From Oscillospiraceae bacterium (GTDB lineage Bacteria > Bacillota > Clostridia > Oscillospirales > Ruminococcaceae), in assembly GCA_017427265.1 (NCBI GenBank), contig JAFRTG010000032.1, positions 1-64,000 of the forward strand: a stretch of DNA of 64,000 nt, in the 5' to 3' direction. The translations under genes and the position numbers were made by a program. Shown one piece after another: positions 52,336 through 62,056 of this stretch (position 1 is its first letter; every line of letters begins with the position of its first letter). Under the pieces are notes generated by a model. The model was not told the origin of the DNA. It made no database searches and saw only the letters and a list, made by a program, of their open reading frames with translations.

Positions 52336-52597
52336 TTCATTCCGGAATTATCTGCTGCACTCAAAGAGGTATCGCCGGCGGAGGAATTATAGTGCGCCGC
52401 AGAGCGCAAGCGCAGTCATCCGAATGCCTTTTTGGTAATTTCCCGCATGAAATCCCAAACGGGACGGACCGCTCCGCTGTGTGTCCGGCGGAACAAAGGA
52501 CACTTTTCCGCATTGTCAGGGTCGTCCTGCCGTCAGTATTTTTTCCGGCTGCGCAGTGATTCCGCGCCGGTACGGAAAACAGTGCCTTCTGTCACGG

Positions 52598-52627
52598 TTG
52601 ACAAAAACAAATAATCTATGCTATAAT
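52598..52627 (+). promoter_or_regulatory. Promoter of the DtxR-family gene
   Basis: TTGACA (52598-52603), 18 bases and TATAAT (52622-52627). The rest of 52336-52661 has no recognisable gene. Confidence 0.75.
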
Positions 52628-52661
52628 ATCATATACTCGCACACTGAAAGGAGCATGATTT

Positions 52662-53051
52662 ATGGCACTGCATGAGTCCGGAGAAGACTATCTGGAAACA
52701 ATCTATTTACTGTCGAAAAAAAGCCCCTATGTACGGAGTATTGATGTCGCAAATGAACTGGGCTTCAGTAAGCCGAGTGTTTCCCGTGCGATGAAGATTC
52801 TGCGTGAGGAAGGCATGATTACCGTCTCGGATGACGGTGCTCTGAAGCTGACGAAAGCCGGGATGCGACACGCTGCTGCTGTCTATGAACGGCATACGCT
52901 GATTACGCAATTCTTTGCAGAGCTCCTGGGTGTCAATCCGGTGACTGCCGAAAAGGACGCCTGCAAGGTTGAACATATTATCAGTGAGGAAACTTATCTG
53001 CGATTAAAAGGATATATGAACGAACAGGGCTATGAGCTTCCGGAAGTTTAA
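52662..53051 (+). CDS. DtxR-family metal-dependent repressor (short form)
   Basis: This 129-residue regulator has an N-terminal winged helix (SIDVANELGFSKPSVSRAMK) and a metal-binding dimerization domain. GEDYLETIY supplies the first ligands, ERHTLITQF the His, and DACKVEHIIS matches the DtxR Cys-x-x-Glu-His primary site more closely than the MntR site. This suggests iron rather than manganese, which is an inference. The C-terminal SH3-like domain of DtxR is absent. AAAGGAG precedes the ATG. GTTAGC-N4-GCTAAC sites nearby are its likely operators. Confidence 0.88.
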   Translation: MALHESGEDYLETIYLLSKKSPYVRSIDVANELGFSKPSVSRAMKILREEGMITVSDDGALKLTKAGMRHAAAVYERHTLITQFFAELLGVNPVTAEKDACKVEHIISEETYLRLKGYMNEQGYELPEV

Positions 53052-53073
53052 CTGCATACAGAGAACATTCACA

Positions 53074-53111
53074 CAGGCTGCGTTATGACGGTAACGCAGC
53101 CTGTTTTCTTT
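53074..53111 (+). terminator. Terminator of the DtxR-family gene
   Basis: CAGGCTGCGTTA pairs perfectly with TAACGCAGCCTG, followed by TTTTCTTT. Confidence 0.85.
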
Positions 53112-53139
53112 CCTGTACTGCAAAGAGCTATTCAGGGCG

Positions 53140-53244
53140 TCAGGAAGAAAACCCGGTTCCCGGATCGTCAAATGAGATAGATTGCTGATGCTTTTGTTTG
53201 AATAAATTTTCATCCTCTGGCTGTCCGAAAGAGCGGGTAGCCAT
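53140..53244 (-). CDS. Candidate 34-residue small protein
   Basis: ATG at 53244 has AAGGAGG six bases upstream. The product starts MATRSFGQPEDENLFKQKHQ and ends DDPGTGFSS. It is divergent from enolase and shares the GTTAGC palindrome region. There is no clear minus-strand promoter. A good ribosome binding site is the main support. Confidence 0.35.
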   Translation of the reverse strand: MATRSFGQPEDENLFKQKHQQSISFDDPGTGFSS

Positions 53245-53255
53245 AGCGAACCTCC

Positions 53256-53306
53256 TTGACAAATCATAATGTATATGCTATAATAATATAGTTAGCAATT
53301 GCTAAC
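53256..53306 (+). promoter_or_regulatory. Enolase promoter with a perfect GTTAGC palindrome
   Basis: TTGACA (53256-53261), 17 bases and TATAAT (53279-53284) match consensus. GTTAGCAATTGCTAAC (53291-53306) is a perfect 16-bp palindrome at the expected transcription start, where a bound repressor would block initiation. The DtxR-family protein encoded 200 bases upstream is the obvious candidate. Confidence 0.75.
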
Positions 53307-53320
53307 GTAGAATAGATCAG

Positions 53321-53375
53321 CAGACTCCTTTCAGCAGGACGGAAAGAAGCGCGAGCTTTTCGTCCTGTGAGTCTG
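53321..53375 (+). other. Long stem-loop in the enolase leader
   Basis: CAGACTC and GAGTCTG (7 bp) enclose a 12-bp helix formed by CAGGACGGAAAG and CTTTTCGTCCTG (one G:U). A 7-base bulge lies on the 5' side and one base on the 3' side. No T run follows, so it is not a terminator. It may protect the 5' end or regulate translation. Confidence 0.6.
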
Positions 53376-53393
53376 CACCCGGGTATAACATGA

Positions 53394-54749
<1,356 letters not shown>

Positions 54750-54787
54750 TTGACAGTCAGCGTGACGAACAGCCGCGCTTTCAAACG

Positions 54788-54818
54788 AAAAGGCACTTCC
54801 GCAGGGAAGTGCCTTTTT
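54788..54818 (+). terminator. Enolase terminator
   Basis: GGCACTTCC-GCAG-GGAAGTGCC flanked by AAA and TTTTT. Confidence 0.85.
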
Positions 54819-54854
54819 GTTGCAGGAACATGCAGATTCTCAGAAGAACGTTCA

Positions 54855-55514
54855 TCATACAGATCTGCCTTTTCTGACTTTTCTGATAACACAGTGCATC
54901 CGGCAGAACCCGCGTTTCTCAAAGGATTCCATCCGCAGCCCGGCGTGCCTGCACAGCTTTAGGATATCGTTTTTGCCGTAGATGCGCACATCTCCCTTGC
55001 CGGCCAGGTGCACAAGCGGCATTTCAATGTGGTTGCAGAACCAGCGGACAGCAGCAGAATTCATTGTCATATCGCGCAGAATCAGTCTGCCGTTCGGCCG
55101 GAGAACGCGGTATATGCTGTCGAAAAAATCCTGCGGATTCGGATAATGGTGAAAGCTCTCGGAGCAGATTACAGCGTCAAAGGCGTTGTCAGCAAACGGA
55201 AGGTTCTCGCAGTCCCCGACCACAAACACCGCGCCTTTTATGTTCTTCGCCCTTGCAACCTCGATCATTTTCGGTGTCAGGTCAATGCCGGTATAATGCT
55301 TGTCAGGATATTTTTGATGCAGCAGTGACAGCATCGGCGCAGTTCCGCAGCCGCAGTCAAGCAGATCCGTGAACGGCTCTTTTTCCAGTTCCGCCAGTAT
55401 GTCCGGATAATCCTTTTTGCACATATTATACACGCCGGCATGATCGGATTCATAGATCTCAGCCGCTTTCGTGAATTCCCGAACGGATAAGTCCTTGTAT
55501 TCCTTGCTTGTCAT
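54855..55514 (-). CDS. Class I SAM-dependent methyltransferase
   Basis: This 219-residue methyltransferase has the SAM-binding motif I LLDCGCGTAPMLSLL, motif II region YTGIDLTPKMIEVA, the acidic DCENLPFADNAFDAVICSES and a COQ5-like RVLRPNGRLILRD. The substrate is unknown. GAAAGGAG precedes the ATG. It follows another methyltransferase gene on the same strand, probably in the operon starting at 59404. Confidence 0.9.
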   Translation of the reverse strand: MTSKEYKDLSVREFTKAAEIYESDHAGVYNMCKKDYPDILAELEKEPFTDLLDCGCGTAPMLSLLHQKYPDKHYTGIDLTPKMIEVARAKNIKGAVFVVGDCENLPFADNAFDAVICSESFHHYPNPQDFFDSIYRVLRPNGRLILRDMTMNSAAVRWFCNHIEMPLVHLAGKGDVRIYGKNDILKLCRHAGLRMESFEKRGFCRMHCVIRKVRKGRSV

Positions 55515-55580
55515 CGTGAAGCTCCTTTCAACTTCATTTCCGGCCCGGAGAACGCATCCGGTATCATCATCTGAAAATTA

Positions 55581-56381
55581 TCACCACTGAAAGGTTGCCC
55601 AGCGGTCATTCAGTTTCGGCAGCAGCAGTGCAAAGATCTTTGCGCGGATACTGTATTTTTTCATTTCCTCATTGAAGCTGTGTTCTTCCACCAGCCGGAA
55701 GCCGTCTGTCAGATCTGCAATTTCCTGCCCCGAATCCGTGCCGGACATAAAATGTGCATTGGTATTTTTTACAGTATCATGGTGCTTTTCGTTCTTCTGC
55801 ATCATCTTGCAGTTCTGCTCTGCAATCAGAATGCCGCCGCCCGGAAAATTGTTTTTCAGTATCTCCAGAAACGTGCGGATCTGATCGAGCGTCAGGTACA
55901 TAAACAAACCCTCCGCGATAAAAACAGGCTTGGCTTTTCTGCCTGCAAGCGCTTCCTGTACCGGTTTGCACCATTTATCTTCCAGTGCATTTCCTGCAAT
56001 CATGGTAACACGGTCACGCTCCGGGAATGCTTTTCTTCTAGCGGCAATCGCATCCGGCAGATCAAGGTCAAACCACAGAATCCTGCCGTTATCCATCCTG
56101 GAAAAACGGTCGTCAAAGCCTGCACCGACATTCACCACAACGGTATCCGGATTCTTCTGAATGATTCCCTTCAGCTGCCGGTCAAGCATAATGGTTCTTG
56201 CAATCACGCCTTCGTGAGACATAAATTTATCATACTGTTTTGTGTCAATTCTTAATGCCCGGATAATCTCAACAGCCTTCTGATCCCGGATTCTTGCATG
56301 TTTCCGCAGCGTCTCATTTGCTTTGACTGCAAGCGGAATCAGCGCAGTGGTCTGGACATCACCCAATTTCAGATTCATCAT
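55581..56381 (-). CDS. LCMT/Ppm1-family SAM-dependent methyltransferase
   Basis: This 266-residue protein of the leucine-carboxyl-methyltransferase-like family has VVNVGAGFDDRFSRMD (SAM-binding), ILWFDLDLPDAI and PVFIAEGLFMYLTLDQIR, with the early Arg/Lys-rich YDKFMSHEGVIARTIMLDR. Bacterial members often methylate small molecules. AAAAGGAGTG precedes the ATG. It lies 16 bases after the permease gene on the same strand, so it belongs to that operon. Confidence 0.87.
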   Translation of the reverse strand: MMNLKLGDVQTTALIPLAVKANETLRKHARIRDQKAVEIIRALRIDTKQYDKFMSHEGVIARTIMLDRQLKGIIQKNPDTVVVNVGAGFDDRFSRMDNGRILWFDLDLPDAIAARRKAFPERDRVTMIAGNALEDKWCKPVQEALAGRKAKPVFIAEGLFMYLTLDQIRTFLEILKNNFPGGGILIAEQNCKMMQKNEKHHDTVKNTNAHFMSGTDSGQEIADLTDGFRLVEEHSFNEEMKKYSIRAKIFALLLPKLNDRWATFQW

Positions 56382-56397
56382 TCACACTCCTTTTTTA

Positions 56398-58692
56398 TTA
56401 TTCCATGCCTTTCAGCACTTCAACCATGTCAATCCGCCGGATTCTCCTTGCAAACAAAAAGCTGACAAGCACAGATACCGTCATAACAAATACCGCAGCA
56501 ATGATGTATGTGGACGGCGCAATACTGCACGGCCAGTCTACCGCGTCACCGTTGGAATCCATCATCGCCTGCAGCGGTACACGGCCGAGCGGCAGTCCGC
56601 AGATCACACCGAGCACGGACAGCCAGAGATTCTGTGTGGAAAGCAGCCGGCGGATCGCGCTGCTTTTGAAGCCGAGCACCTTCAGCGTTGCAAATTCCTT
56701 TTCACGCTCATTGAATGACAGGTTGCCGGAATTATACAGCACAATGACAATCAGCAAAACCGAAAAGGTCACCATGAAATACACAAGCAGATTCATAATC
56801 TCCATCATCTTGTCAAAAGCTGCAATCAGGTCGGTCATGCTGTGCACAGCGGAAACGCAATCCCTGTCAGCAAGCGCTCCGCAGTCTTTTTCGGATACGA
56901 GCATGACCGGGCGGAAGGTCATCCCGGCCGCTTCATAATCCTCGCGCAGCATGGTGATACCCGTGATATTCGGATGCCGCGAAACCAAACCGATTTTGCT
57001 TTCATTCCATTCGCTGCCGGTTGCCGTTTTCCAGTAAACCCTGTCACCCTCGGAAAGACCGAGCTTTTTCGCCTGCTTCATCGTCAGAGCGACCGTGCCC
57101 TCCGGAATCGGTTTCGTGTTCAATTCCCGGTCAGATACGCAGTAGAGCTGTTCTCCCTCGGTAACAGCCAGCTTGCAGGAAATAATGTCGTCCGAAGTCG
57201 GGTGCTTTTTAGCCGCAATCGAAATCGCATTCATGGCCACAAGCTCGCCGTCTGTTTCCTGTTTCAGCTCCTCAGCCTGTTCCGGCGTGCAGCTGTCATT
57301 CAGAATGACCTGATATTCATAATTCTGAATATCGCGGAAATACCAGTCGCGGACATAATCGACCGTATCATAGGCGCCGAGTCCGAGCTCCATAATCATC
57401 ATGCCCATGCAGGTGCCGAACACGCCCATGAACGCACGCATCTTTGATCTTGAAATATCCCGGAGATTATACAGGACATTGAAGCTGAGTTTATGCCAGA
57501 ACGGCAGCTTTTCAAAGATGCAGGATTTTGCGGTTTTCGCCGCAGCAGGTCTCAGCGCTTCGGACGGATGGATCTTCAGAATCTTCCTGCAGCTCAGATA
57601 CGAGGTACCGGTGCAGATCATAACCAATGCCGCCGCAACCACAAAGCTTTTGTAATTAAAGCCGGGCTGCCATTCCGGAAGCGTATAGAACTGACTGAAC
57701 ATATTGACCATCATTCTGCCGAATGTCAGGACGCCCAGCACAATGCCGAGTGCGCTGCCGATCACGGACAGCACAAAGCTGAAGCTCAAATAATGCAGCA
57801 TGATCTTCCGCTTTTTCATGCCGAGTGCATTCAGCGTGCCGATCTGCGTTCTCTGCTGCGTAATCATGCGCTTCATTGTCGTGATGATGACAAGCAGCGC
57901 AATCGAAACGAACACAAAAGAGAAGATATAAGAAAAGCTGTCATGCTGCGCCAGTTCATCGGAGAGCTGATACCAGCCGCGAATGCTGTTTCTGTCAGCG
58001 AGATAGGCGTAGTTACCGTCAAGCGCCTTTGAAATATTGTCCTCATAGCTGAGCGCCTTGCCGTCACAGGTGAAAATGATTTCATTATGAATCTGCATTT
58101 CTTCGGGCAGAATTTTTTCTGACAGATACGCAAAGCCGATATTGTGAAAATCGGTATCGGTATCCGTCGAAGCGCACGCAAATTCATATTCCGGTGTGAC
58201 GATCAGACCCTTGACCTTCTTTTCAATGTCCAGCCCCATCACATGAACGATGAATGAATCGCCGACATGAATGTCCCATGCTTCGGCAAACCGGCTGAAC
58301 AGCCAGAGCCCGTCCGCATCGTCTGCATCAAAAGCTGCGCCTTCAACCGTGCGCGGAACCGTCACTTCCGTGTTTTCCTGAAAGTAGCAGTACACCTCTG
58401 CTGTATTGTATTTCTCATCCGCCTTGCCGAGCACCTCAGTCCGGCGCTGCAGCGCTTTGATGCCCTTGATTGCAGCGATTTTGTCCGCCTGTTCCTTGCT
58501 GAAATCCGCGCCGTAGATCCAGCCGTCTGCAAAATTGGCGCTGTTTTCAAACTCATTCCGCGCTTTGCTGCCGCCGATGACATTGGCCTGAAACCCCGTA
58601 TAGCACCACATGGCAATCAGCGAAAGCAGCAGAATCGAGAAAAACTGTGCGAAATTCGCCCGTATATCACGAAGCATTTTCCTTCTGAGCAT
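56398..58692 (-). CDS. FtsX-like ABC permease
   Basis: This 764-residue permease starts MLRRKMLRDIRANFAQFFSI with a first membrane segment, a large extracytoplasmic domain, and an FtsX core at about 255-375 (ALLVIITTMKRMITQQRTQI, GTLNALGMKKRKIMLHYLS). A second segment set and an FtsX core at the C-terminus follow (EREKEFATLKVLGFKSSAI). The ATG at 58692 has GAGGTGA upstream, directly after the ATPase stop. It pairs with the ATPase at 58703. Confidence 0.9.
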   Translation of the reverse strand: MLRRKMLRDIRANFAQFFSILLLSLIAMWCYTGFQANVIGGSKARNEFENSANFADGWIYGADFSKEQADKIAAIKGIKALQRRTEVLGKADEKYNTAEVYCYFQENTEVTVPRTVEGAAFDADDADGLWLFSRFAEAWDIHVGDSFIVHVMGLDIEKKVKGLIVTPEYEFACASTDTDTDFHNIGFAYLSEKILPEEMQIHNEIIFTCDGKALSYEDNISKALDGNYAYLADRNSIRGWYQLSDELAQHDSFSYIFSFVFVSIALLVIITTMKRMITQQRTQIGTLNALGMKKRKIMLHYLSFSFVLSVIGSALGIVLGVLTFGRMMVNMFSQFYTLPEWQPGFNYKSFVVAAALVMICTGTSYLSCRKILKIHPSEALRPAAAKTAKSCIFEKLPFWHKLSFNVLYNLRDISRSKMRAFMGVFGTCMGMMIMELGLGAYDTVDYVRDWYFRDIQNYEYQVILNDSCTPEQAEELKQETDGELVAMNAISIAAKKHPTSDDIISCKLAVTEGEQLYCVSDRELNTKPIPEGTVALTMKQAKKLGLSEGDRVYWKTATGSEWNESKIGLVSRHPNITGITMLREDYEAAGMTFRPVMLVSEKDCGALADRDCVSAVHSMTDLIAAFDKMMEIMNLLVYFMVTFSVLLIVIVLYNSGNLSFNEREKEFATLKVLGFKSSAIRRLLSTQNLWLSVLGVICGLPLGRVPLQAMMDSNGDAVDWPCSIAPSTYIIAAVFVMTVSVLVSFLFARRIRRIDMVEVLKGME

Positions 58693-58702
58693 TTCTGTCA
58701 CC

Positions 58703-59404
58703 TCACCATTCGATGTCGTTGACAGAAAGCGGCTTTTCGTTTGTCTTGACGGACTTGATCTTGCCGTTCCGCATATGAATAATCCGATTCGCACACTTGG
58801 CAATATCCGCGTTATGCGTCACCAGAATGACCGTGTTTCCGTGCTCCGTTGACAGCTTTTGCAGCAGGTCAATGACGATCTTTCCGGTTTCAGAATCGAG
58901 TGCACCGGTCGGTTCATCGCCGAGAATAATCTTCGGATTCTTCGCAAGCGCTCTCGCAATCGACACACGCTGCTGCTGACCGCCGGACATCTGCGTCGGG
59001 AATTTGTTCTTCTGGTCGGAAAGCCCGACGCGCTCCAGCATTTCATCCGCACTGAGGGCGGTTTTCTTAATATCCCGAACCAGCGCGACATTCTCATATG
59101 CAGTCAGTCCCGGCAGAAGATTATAAAACTGGAAAATGAAGCCGATTGTGTCCGCACGATATTCCGAAAGCTGCCGGTCGTTATAACCGGAGATTTCCTT
59201 CCCGTCCACAATGACCTTTCCTTCTGTCGGCACATCCATGCCGCCGAGCATATTCAGCACCGTTGATTTTCCCGCGCCCGATTGCCCGAGGATAACCACA
59301 AATTCTCCCTTCTCAATGGTAAAGCTCACATGATCGACCGCAATCTGCTGCCCGTCCCCCTTACCGTAAATCTTCACAACATCTTTCAATTCGACTGCTG
59401 ACAT
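58703..59404 (-). CDS. ABC transporter ATP-binding protein, MacB/LolD type
   Basis: This 233-residue ATPase has Walker A GQSGAGKS, signature MSGGQQQRVSIARAL, Walker B IILGDEPTGALD and the switch His in LVTHNADIA. AAGGAGG precedes the ATG. It heads an operon with an FtsX-type permease and two methyltransferases. Two GTTAGC-type sites flank its promoter, which makes metal-dependent control likely. Confidence 0.93.
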   Translation of the reverse strand: MSAVELKDVVKIYGKGDGQQIAVDHVSFTIEKGEFVVILGQSGAGKSTVLNMLGGMDVPTEGKVIVDGKEISGYNDRQLSEYRADTIGFIFQFYNLLPGLTAYENVALVRDIKKTALSADEMLERVGLSDQKNKFPTQMSGGQQQRVSIARALAKNPKIILGDEPTGALDSETGKIVIDLLQKLSTEHGNTVILVTHNADIAKCANRIIHMRNGKIKSVKTNEKPLSVNDIEW

Positions 59405-59430
59405 TTTCGTTCCTCCTTATGCCTCTCGAA

Positions 59431-59485
59431 GTTAGCCTATGCAAACCAACGGATATATTATAGCATATGCTAACTCAAAATACAA
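59431..59485 (-). promoter_or_regulatory. Promoter with two DtxR-type operators
   Basis: On the minus strand TTGTAT (59485-59480), 17 bases and TATAAT (59462-59457) form the promoter. GTTAGCCTATGCAAAC (59431-59446) and TATAGCATATGCTAAC (59459-59474) each match GTTAGCATATGCTAAC with two mismatches. One overlaps the -10/spacer and the other the start site. The rest of 59486-59727 has an inverted repeat at 59671-59696 and no supported gene. Confidence 0.7.
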
Positions 59486-59727
59486 GGAGAAAGTCCGCCA
59501 AGACTACATGACATTTTCATCTTTTTTCTGGCTATAATATAATCTGCTGTCATGTCAGCCGACTGACGGATGCTCTGGCCGGAGCGAAGGCTTTATGACG
59601 GAACACGGCAGCAGCAGCAAACGCGCATCGCCGCCTCTTTTGGATACTGTTCAGGGACAATTTGTTTTTCTGTCCGTGCAGGAATATACACGGACAATGC
59701 CGTTTCAATGCTCACACAGCGATCTTT

Positions 59728-61224
59728 TCAGCATGCCTCAGAACCGTCCTGATTTCCGTATTCCGCTGCAAACGGGAACAAAAATCTGTGCGGCCGCGGC
59801 ATGGTCGCAGCAGTCAGTTCATAATCATCGGTGATCCTGCCGTGCTCAAGAATCAGCACTCTGTCACAGACCGAAAGCAGCAGCTCATAATCGTGTGTAA
59901 TGAGAAAGATAAAATACCCCTGCTGCTTCAGATTGTTCAGAATCTGCACTGTTTTCATCATATGATAATAGTCCAGTCCGCTCGTCGGTTCATCAAAAAA
60001 CAGAATCTTCTTTCCGCAGAAAAAAGCGGAACACAGCACCACGCGCTGTTTCTGTCCGCCGGAAAGTGTCGCAGGGTGCATCTCCGCAAAATCGGTCAGA
60101 TGCATCTTCGCCATGATGTCCCTCAGGTCATCTTCGGAATAATCCTTGCAGCCCAGTGTGATTTCACTTTGCACACTGTTCGTAAAGAGCTGATGATTGA
60201 CCTCCTGCAGGATCATGAAGCTCTGCCGCAGACGTTTTTTCCGGCTGACCGGCTGCGAATTCAGCAGGAACATTCCTTTGGCACCGCGCCGCAGACCGGC
60301 GAGAACTGAAACAAATGTCGATTTGCCTGCACCGTTTTCGCCGACGATTGCAACGACGCCGCCGTTCTGTACACGAAGCGAGCGGATATCCAGTATCCGC
60401 TCCTTTCGGTAGGCAAATGTTACATTTGACATCACAATGCGCTGATCGCCCCATGCCGATGCACAGCGCTCCGGTACAAACCGGCGCAGATCTCCGTTTC
60501 GCAAACCGGTCTCCAGACGCTCGGAATCCGGCATGTCAATGAGCTCCTGCCGGCTGTACTCCCGCACAATCCTGCCATCCTTCATATAGACCGCACGGTC
60601 AATCAAATCTGCCAGATAGTAAATACGGTGCTCCGCAATCAGAATTGTTTTCCCCTGCGCTTTCAGCGTTTTCAGGATTTTCCGCAGCTCCTCAACCGCA
60701 TGGGTATCCAGATTTGCGGACGGCTCATCCAGTACATAGATCTCAGGATCCATTGCATCAATGCTTGCCAAGGCAATGCGCTGCTTCTCGCCGCCGGACA
60801 TTCCGAAAATATCGCGTCCGGCGAGTTTCTCAAGACCGAACCGCTCTACCGTCTGACTGACACGCTGCGCAATTTCCTCACGGGGCATTCCGAGGTTTTC
60901 ACATCCGAATGCAATTTCACTGGTTGTGTCCAGCGTATAAAACTGTGTACGCGGGTTCTGAAATACAGAACCGACCTTGCGGCAGATATCACTCATTGAG
61001 GATTCTGCGATATTCATGCCGTTGACCGTGACCTCACCGCAGAACATGCCGCTGTGCAAATTCAGCAGCACCCCGTTGACCATCTTGGTCAGCGTTGTCT
61101 TGCCGCAGCCGCTCATGCCGCAGAGCAGCACAAATTCGCCGTCCTGTACCGTCAGACTGACATCATCCAGACATTTCCGCTCTGCACCGTCATACTGATA
61201 GGATACATTTGATATTTGAATCAT
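59728..61224 (-). CDS. ECF transporter ATPase with two fused ATP-binding domains (EcfA-EcfA')
   Basis: This protein of about 498 residues has two ABC domains in tandem. The first has CGMSGCGKT, MSGGEKQRIALASI and IYVLDEPSANLD; the second has GENGAGKS, LSGGQKQRVVLCSA and ILFFDEPTSGLD. Such double ATPases energise group II ECF vitamin, metal or heme transporters. GGGGGAAGAG precedes the ATG at 61224. It follows EcfT and the S component. The order matches the streptococcal siaF-G-H arrangement, hence a possible heme or tetrapyrrole substrate. Confidence 0.9.
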   Translation of the reverse strand: MIQISNVSYQYDGAERKCLDDVSLTVQDGEFVLLCGMSGCGKTTLTKMVNGVLLNLHSGMFCGEVTVNGMNIAESSMSDICRKVGSVFQNPRTQFYTLDTTSEIAFGCENLGMPREEIAQRVSQTVERFGLEKLAGRDIFGMSGGEKQRIALASIDAMDPEIYVLDEPSANLDTHAVEELRKILKTLKAQGKTILIAEHRIYYLADLIDRAVYMKDGRIVREYSRQELIDMPDSERLETGLRNGDLRRFVPERCASAWGDQRIVMSNVTFAYRKERILDIRSLRVQNGGVVAIVGENGAGKSTFVSVLAGLRRGAKGMFLLNSQPVSRKKRLRQSFMILQEVNHQLFTNSVQSEITLGCKDYSEDDLRDIMAKMHLTDFAEMHPATLSGGQKQRVVLCSAFFCGKKILFFDEPTSGLDYYHMMKTVQILNNLKQQGYFIFLITHDYELLLSVCDRVLILEHGRITDDYELTAATMPRPHRFLFPFAAEYGNQDGSEAC

Positions 61225-61241
61225 GCTCTTCCCCCGTCCGT

Positions 61242-61934
61242 TCAACCGATCGCTTTTTTCAGGATCAAACCGATCAGCGGAATGATACAGACCGCAAGAT
61301 CGCCTGTCCGCATCTTCACCGCGGTCAGCGAGGTATGCTGATTGTCACAGTCCAGACCGCGGCAAAGCGCCGCCTCTGCCAGTTCCTCGCTGATTTTGAC
61401 CGCGTTCAGAAGCAGCGGCACCAGCAGATACTCCGCCGTCATCAGCGGATGCAGGACAAGATTCCGGAAGCTGACACCGATTCCGCGCATCTGCATAGAG
61501 GAAAGAATCGCCTGCCATTCCTCCCTGACCGTCGGAAAAAAGCGAAACACAACCGATACGGAAATAATCAGATGCTTCGGCAGATGCAGCTTCCACATAC
61601 AGGCTACAAACTCGCTGACCTTTGTGGAAAACACAAGGCTTCCGGCCATAAAAACAGGCAGAAACCGCCGCAGAATCACAACCAGAAACCGTACCAGTGA
61701 GATCCAGAATCCGCCGGAAATGCCGGAGATCAGGATATCTGCCGCTGCCATCGCGGCAAACAGCAGCACAAATTTCAGTGCGGTTTTCGGCTTTCCGGAA
61801 AGCGCCAGCAGCAGACCGCAGAAGCCGACCGGAACAGACTCGTAAGGAATGCCGCTTCCTGCAAACAGCAGAATATTCATCATCAGAAGAAGAAACAGTT
61901 TTGTGCGCACATCAAAATGTACCGTTTCCTTCAT
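61242..61934 (-). CDS. ECF transporter transmembrane component (EcfT)
   Basis: This protein of about 230 residues has membrane segments throughout (LFLLLMMNILLFAGSGI onwards) and the two coupling motifs of EcfT proteins, MQMRGIGVS and ALCRGLD. AGAGG lies seven bases before the ATG at 61934; in-frame ATGs at 61940 and 61949 are alternatives. It joins the S component to the double ATPase. Confidence 0.88.
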   Translation of the reverse strand: MKETVHFDVRTKLFLLLMMNILLFAGSGIPYESVPVGFCGLLLALSGKPKTALKFVLLFAAMAAADILISGISGGFWISLVRFLVVILRRFLPVFMAGSLVFSTKVSEFVACMWKLHLPKHLIISVSVVFRFFPTVREEWQAILSSMQMRGIGVSFRNLVLHPLMTAEYLLVPLLLNAVKISEELAEAALCRGLDCDNQHTSLTAVKMRTGDLAVCIIPLIGLILKKAIG

Positions 61935-62056
61935 GTCCATACCTCTCATTTCTGAAAACAGATACGCCCGGTCAGCACATCATCGCACTGACCGGTTGCG
62001 GTCTGTATTCTGATTTCATTTCACATGGCAGCGTGTTTGCCTGCCGCTGAACGCAC

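Noticed and set aside
53004-53267. A longer 87-codon minus-strand frame
   Set aside because: It covers the terminator and promoter and has poor composition. The 34-codon frame in another phase has the better start signal.
59671-59696. TGTCCGTG/CACGGACA hairpin as a terminator of the ECF operon
   Set aside because: No T run follows on either strand, so termination is not supported.
59570-59834. Plus-strand ORFs upstream of the ECF ATPase end
   Set aside because: They have no ribosome binding site, run antisense into the ATPase gene and show no family-like composition.
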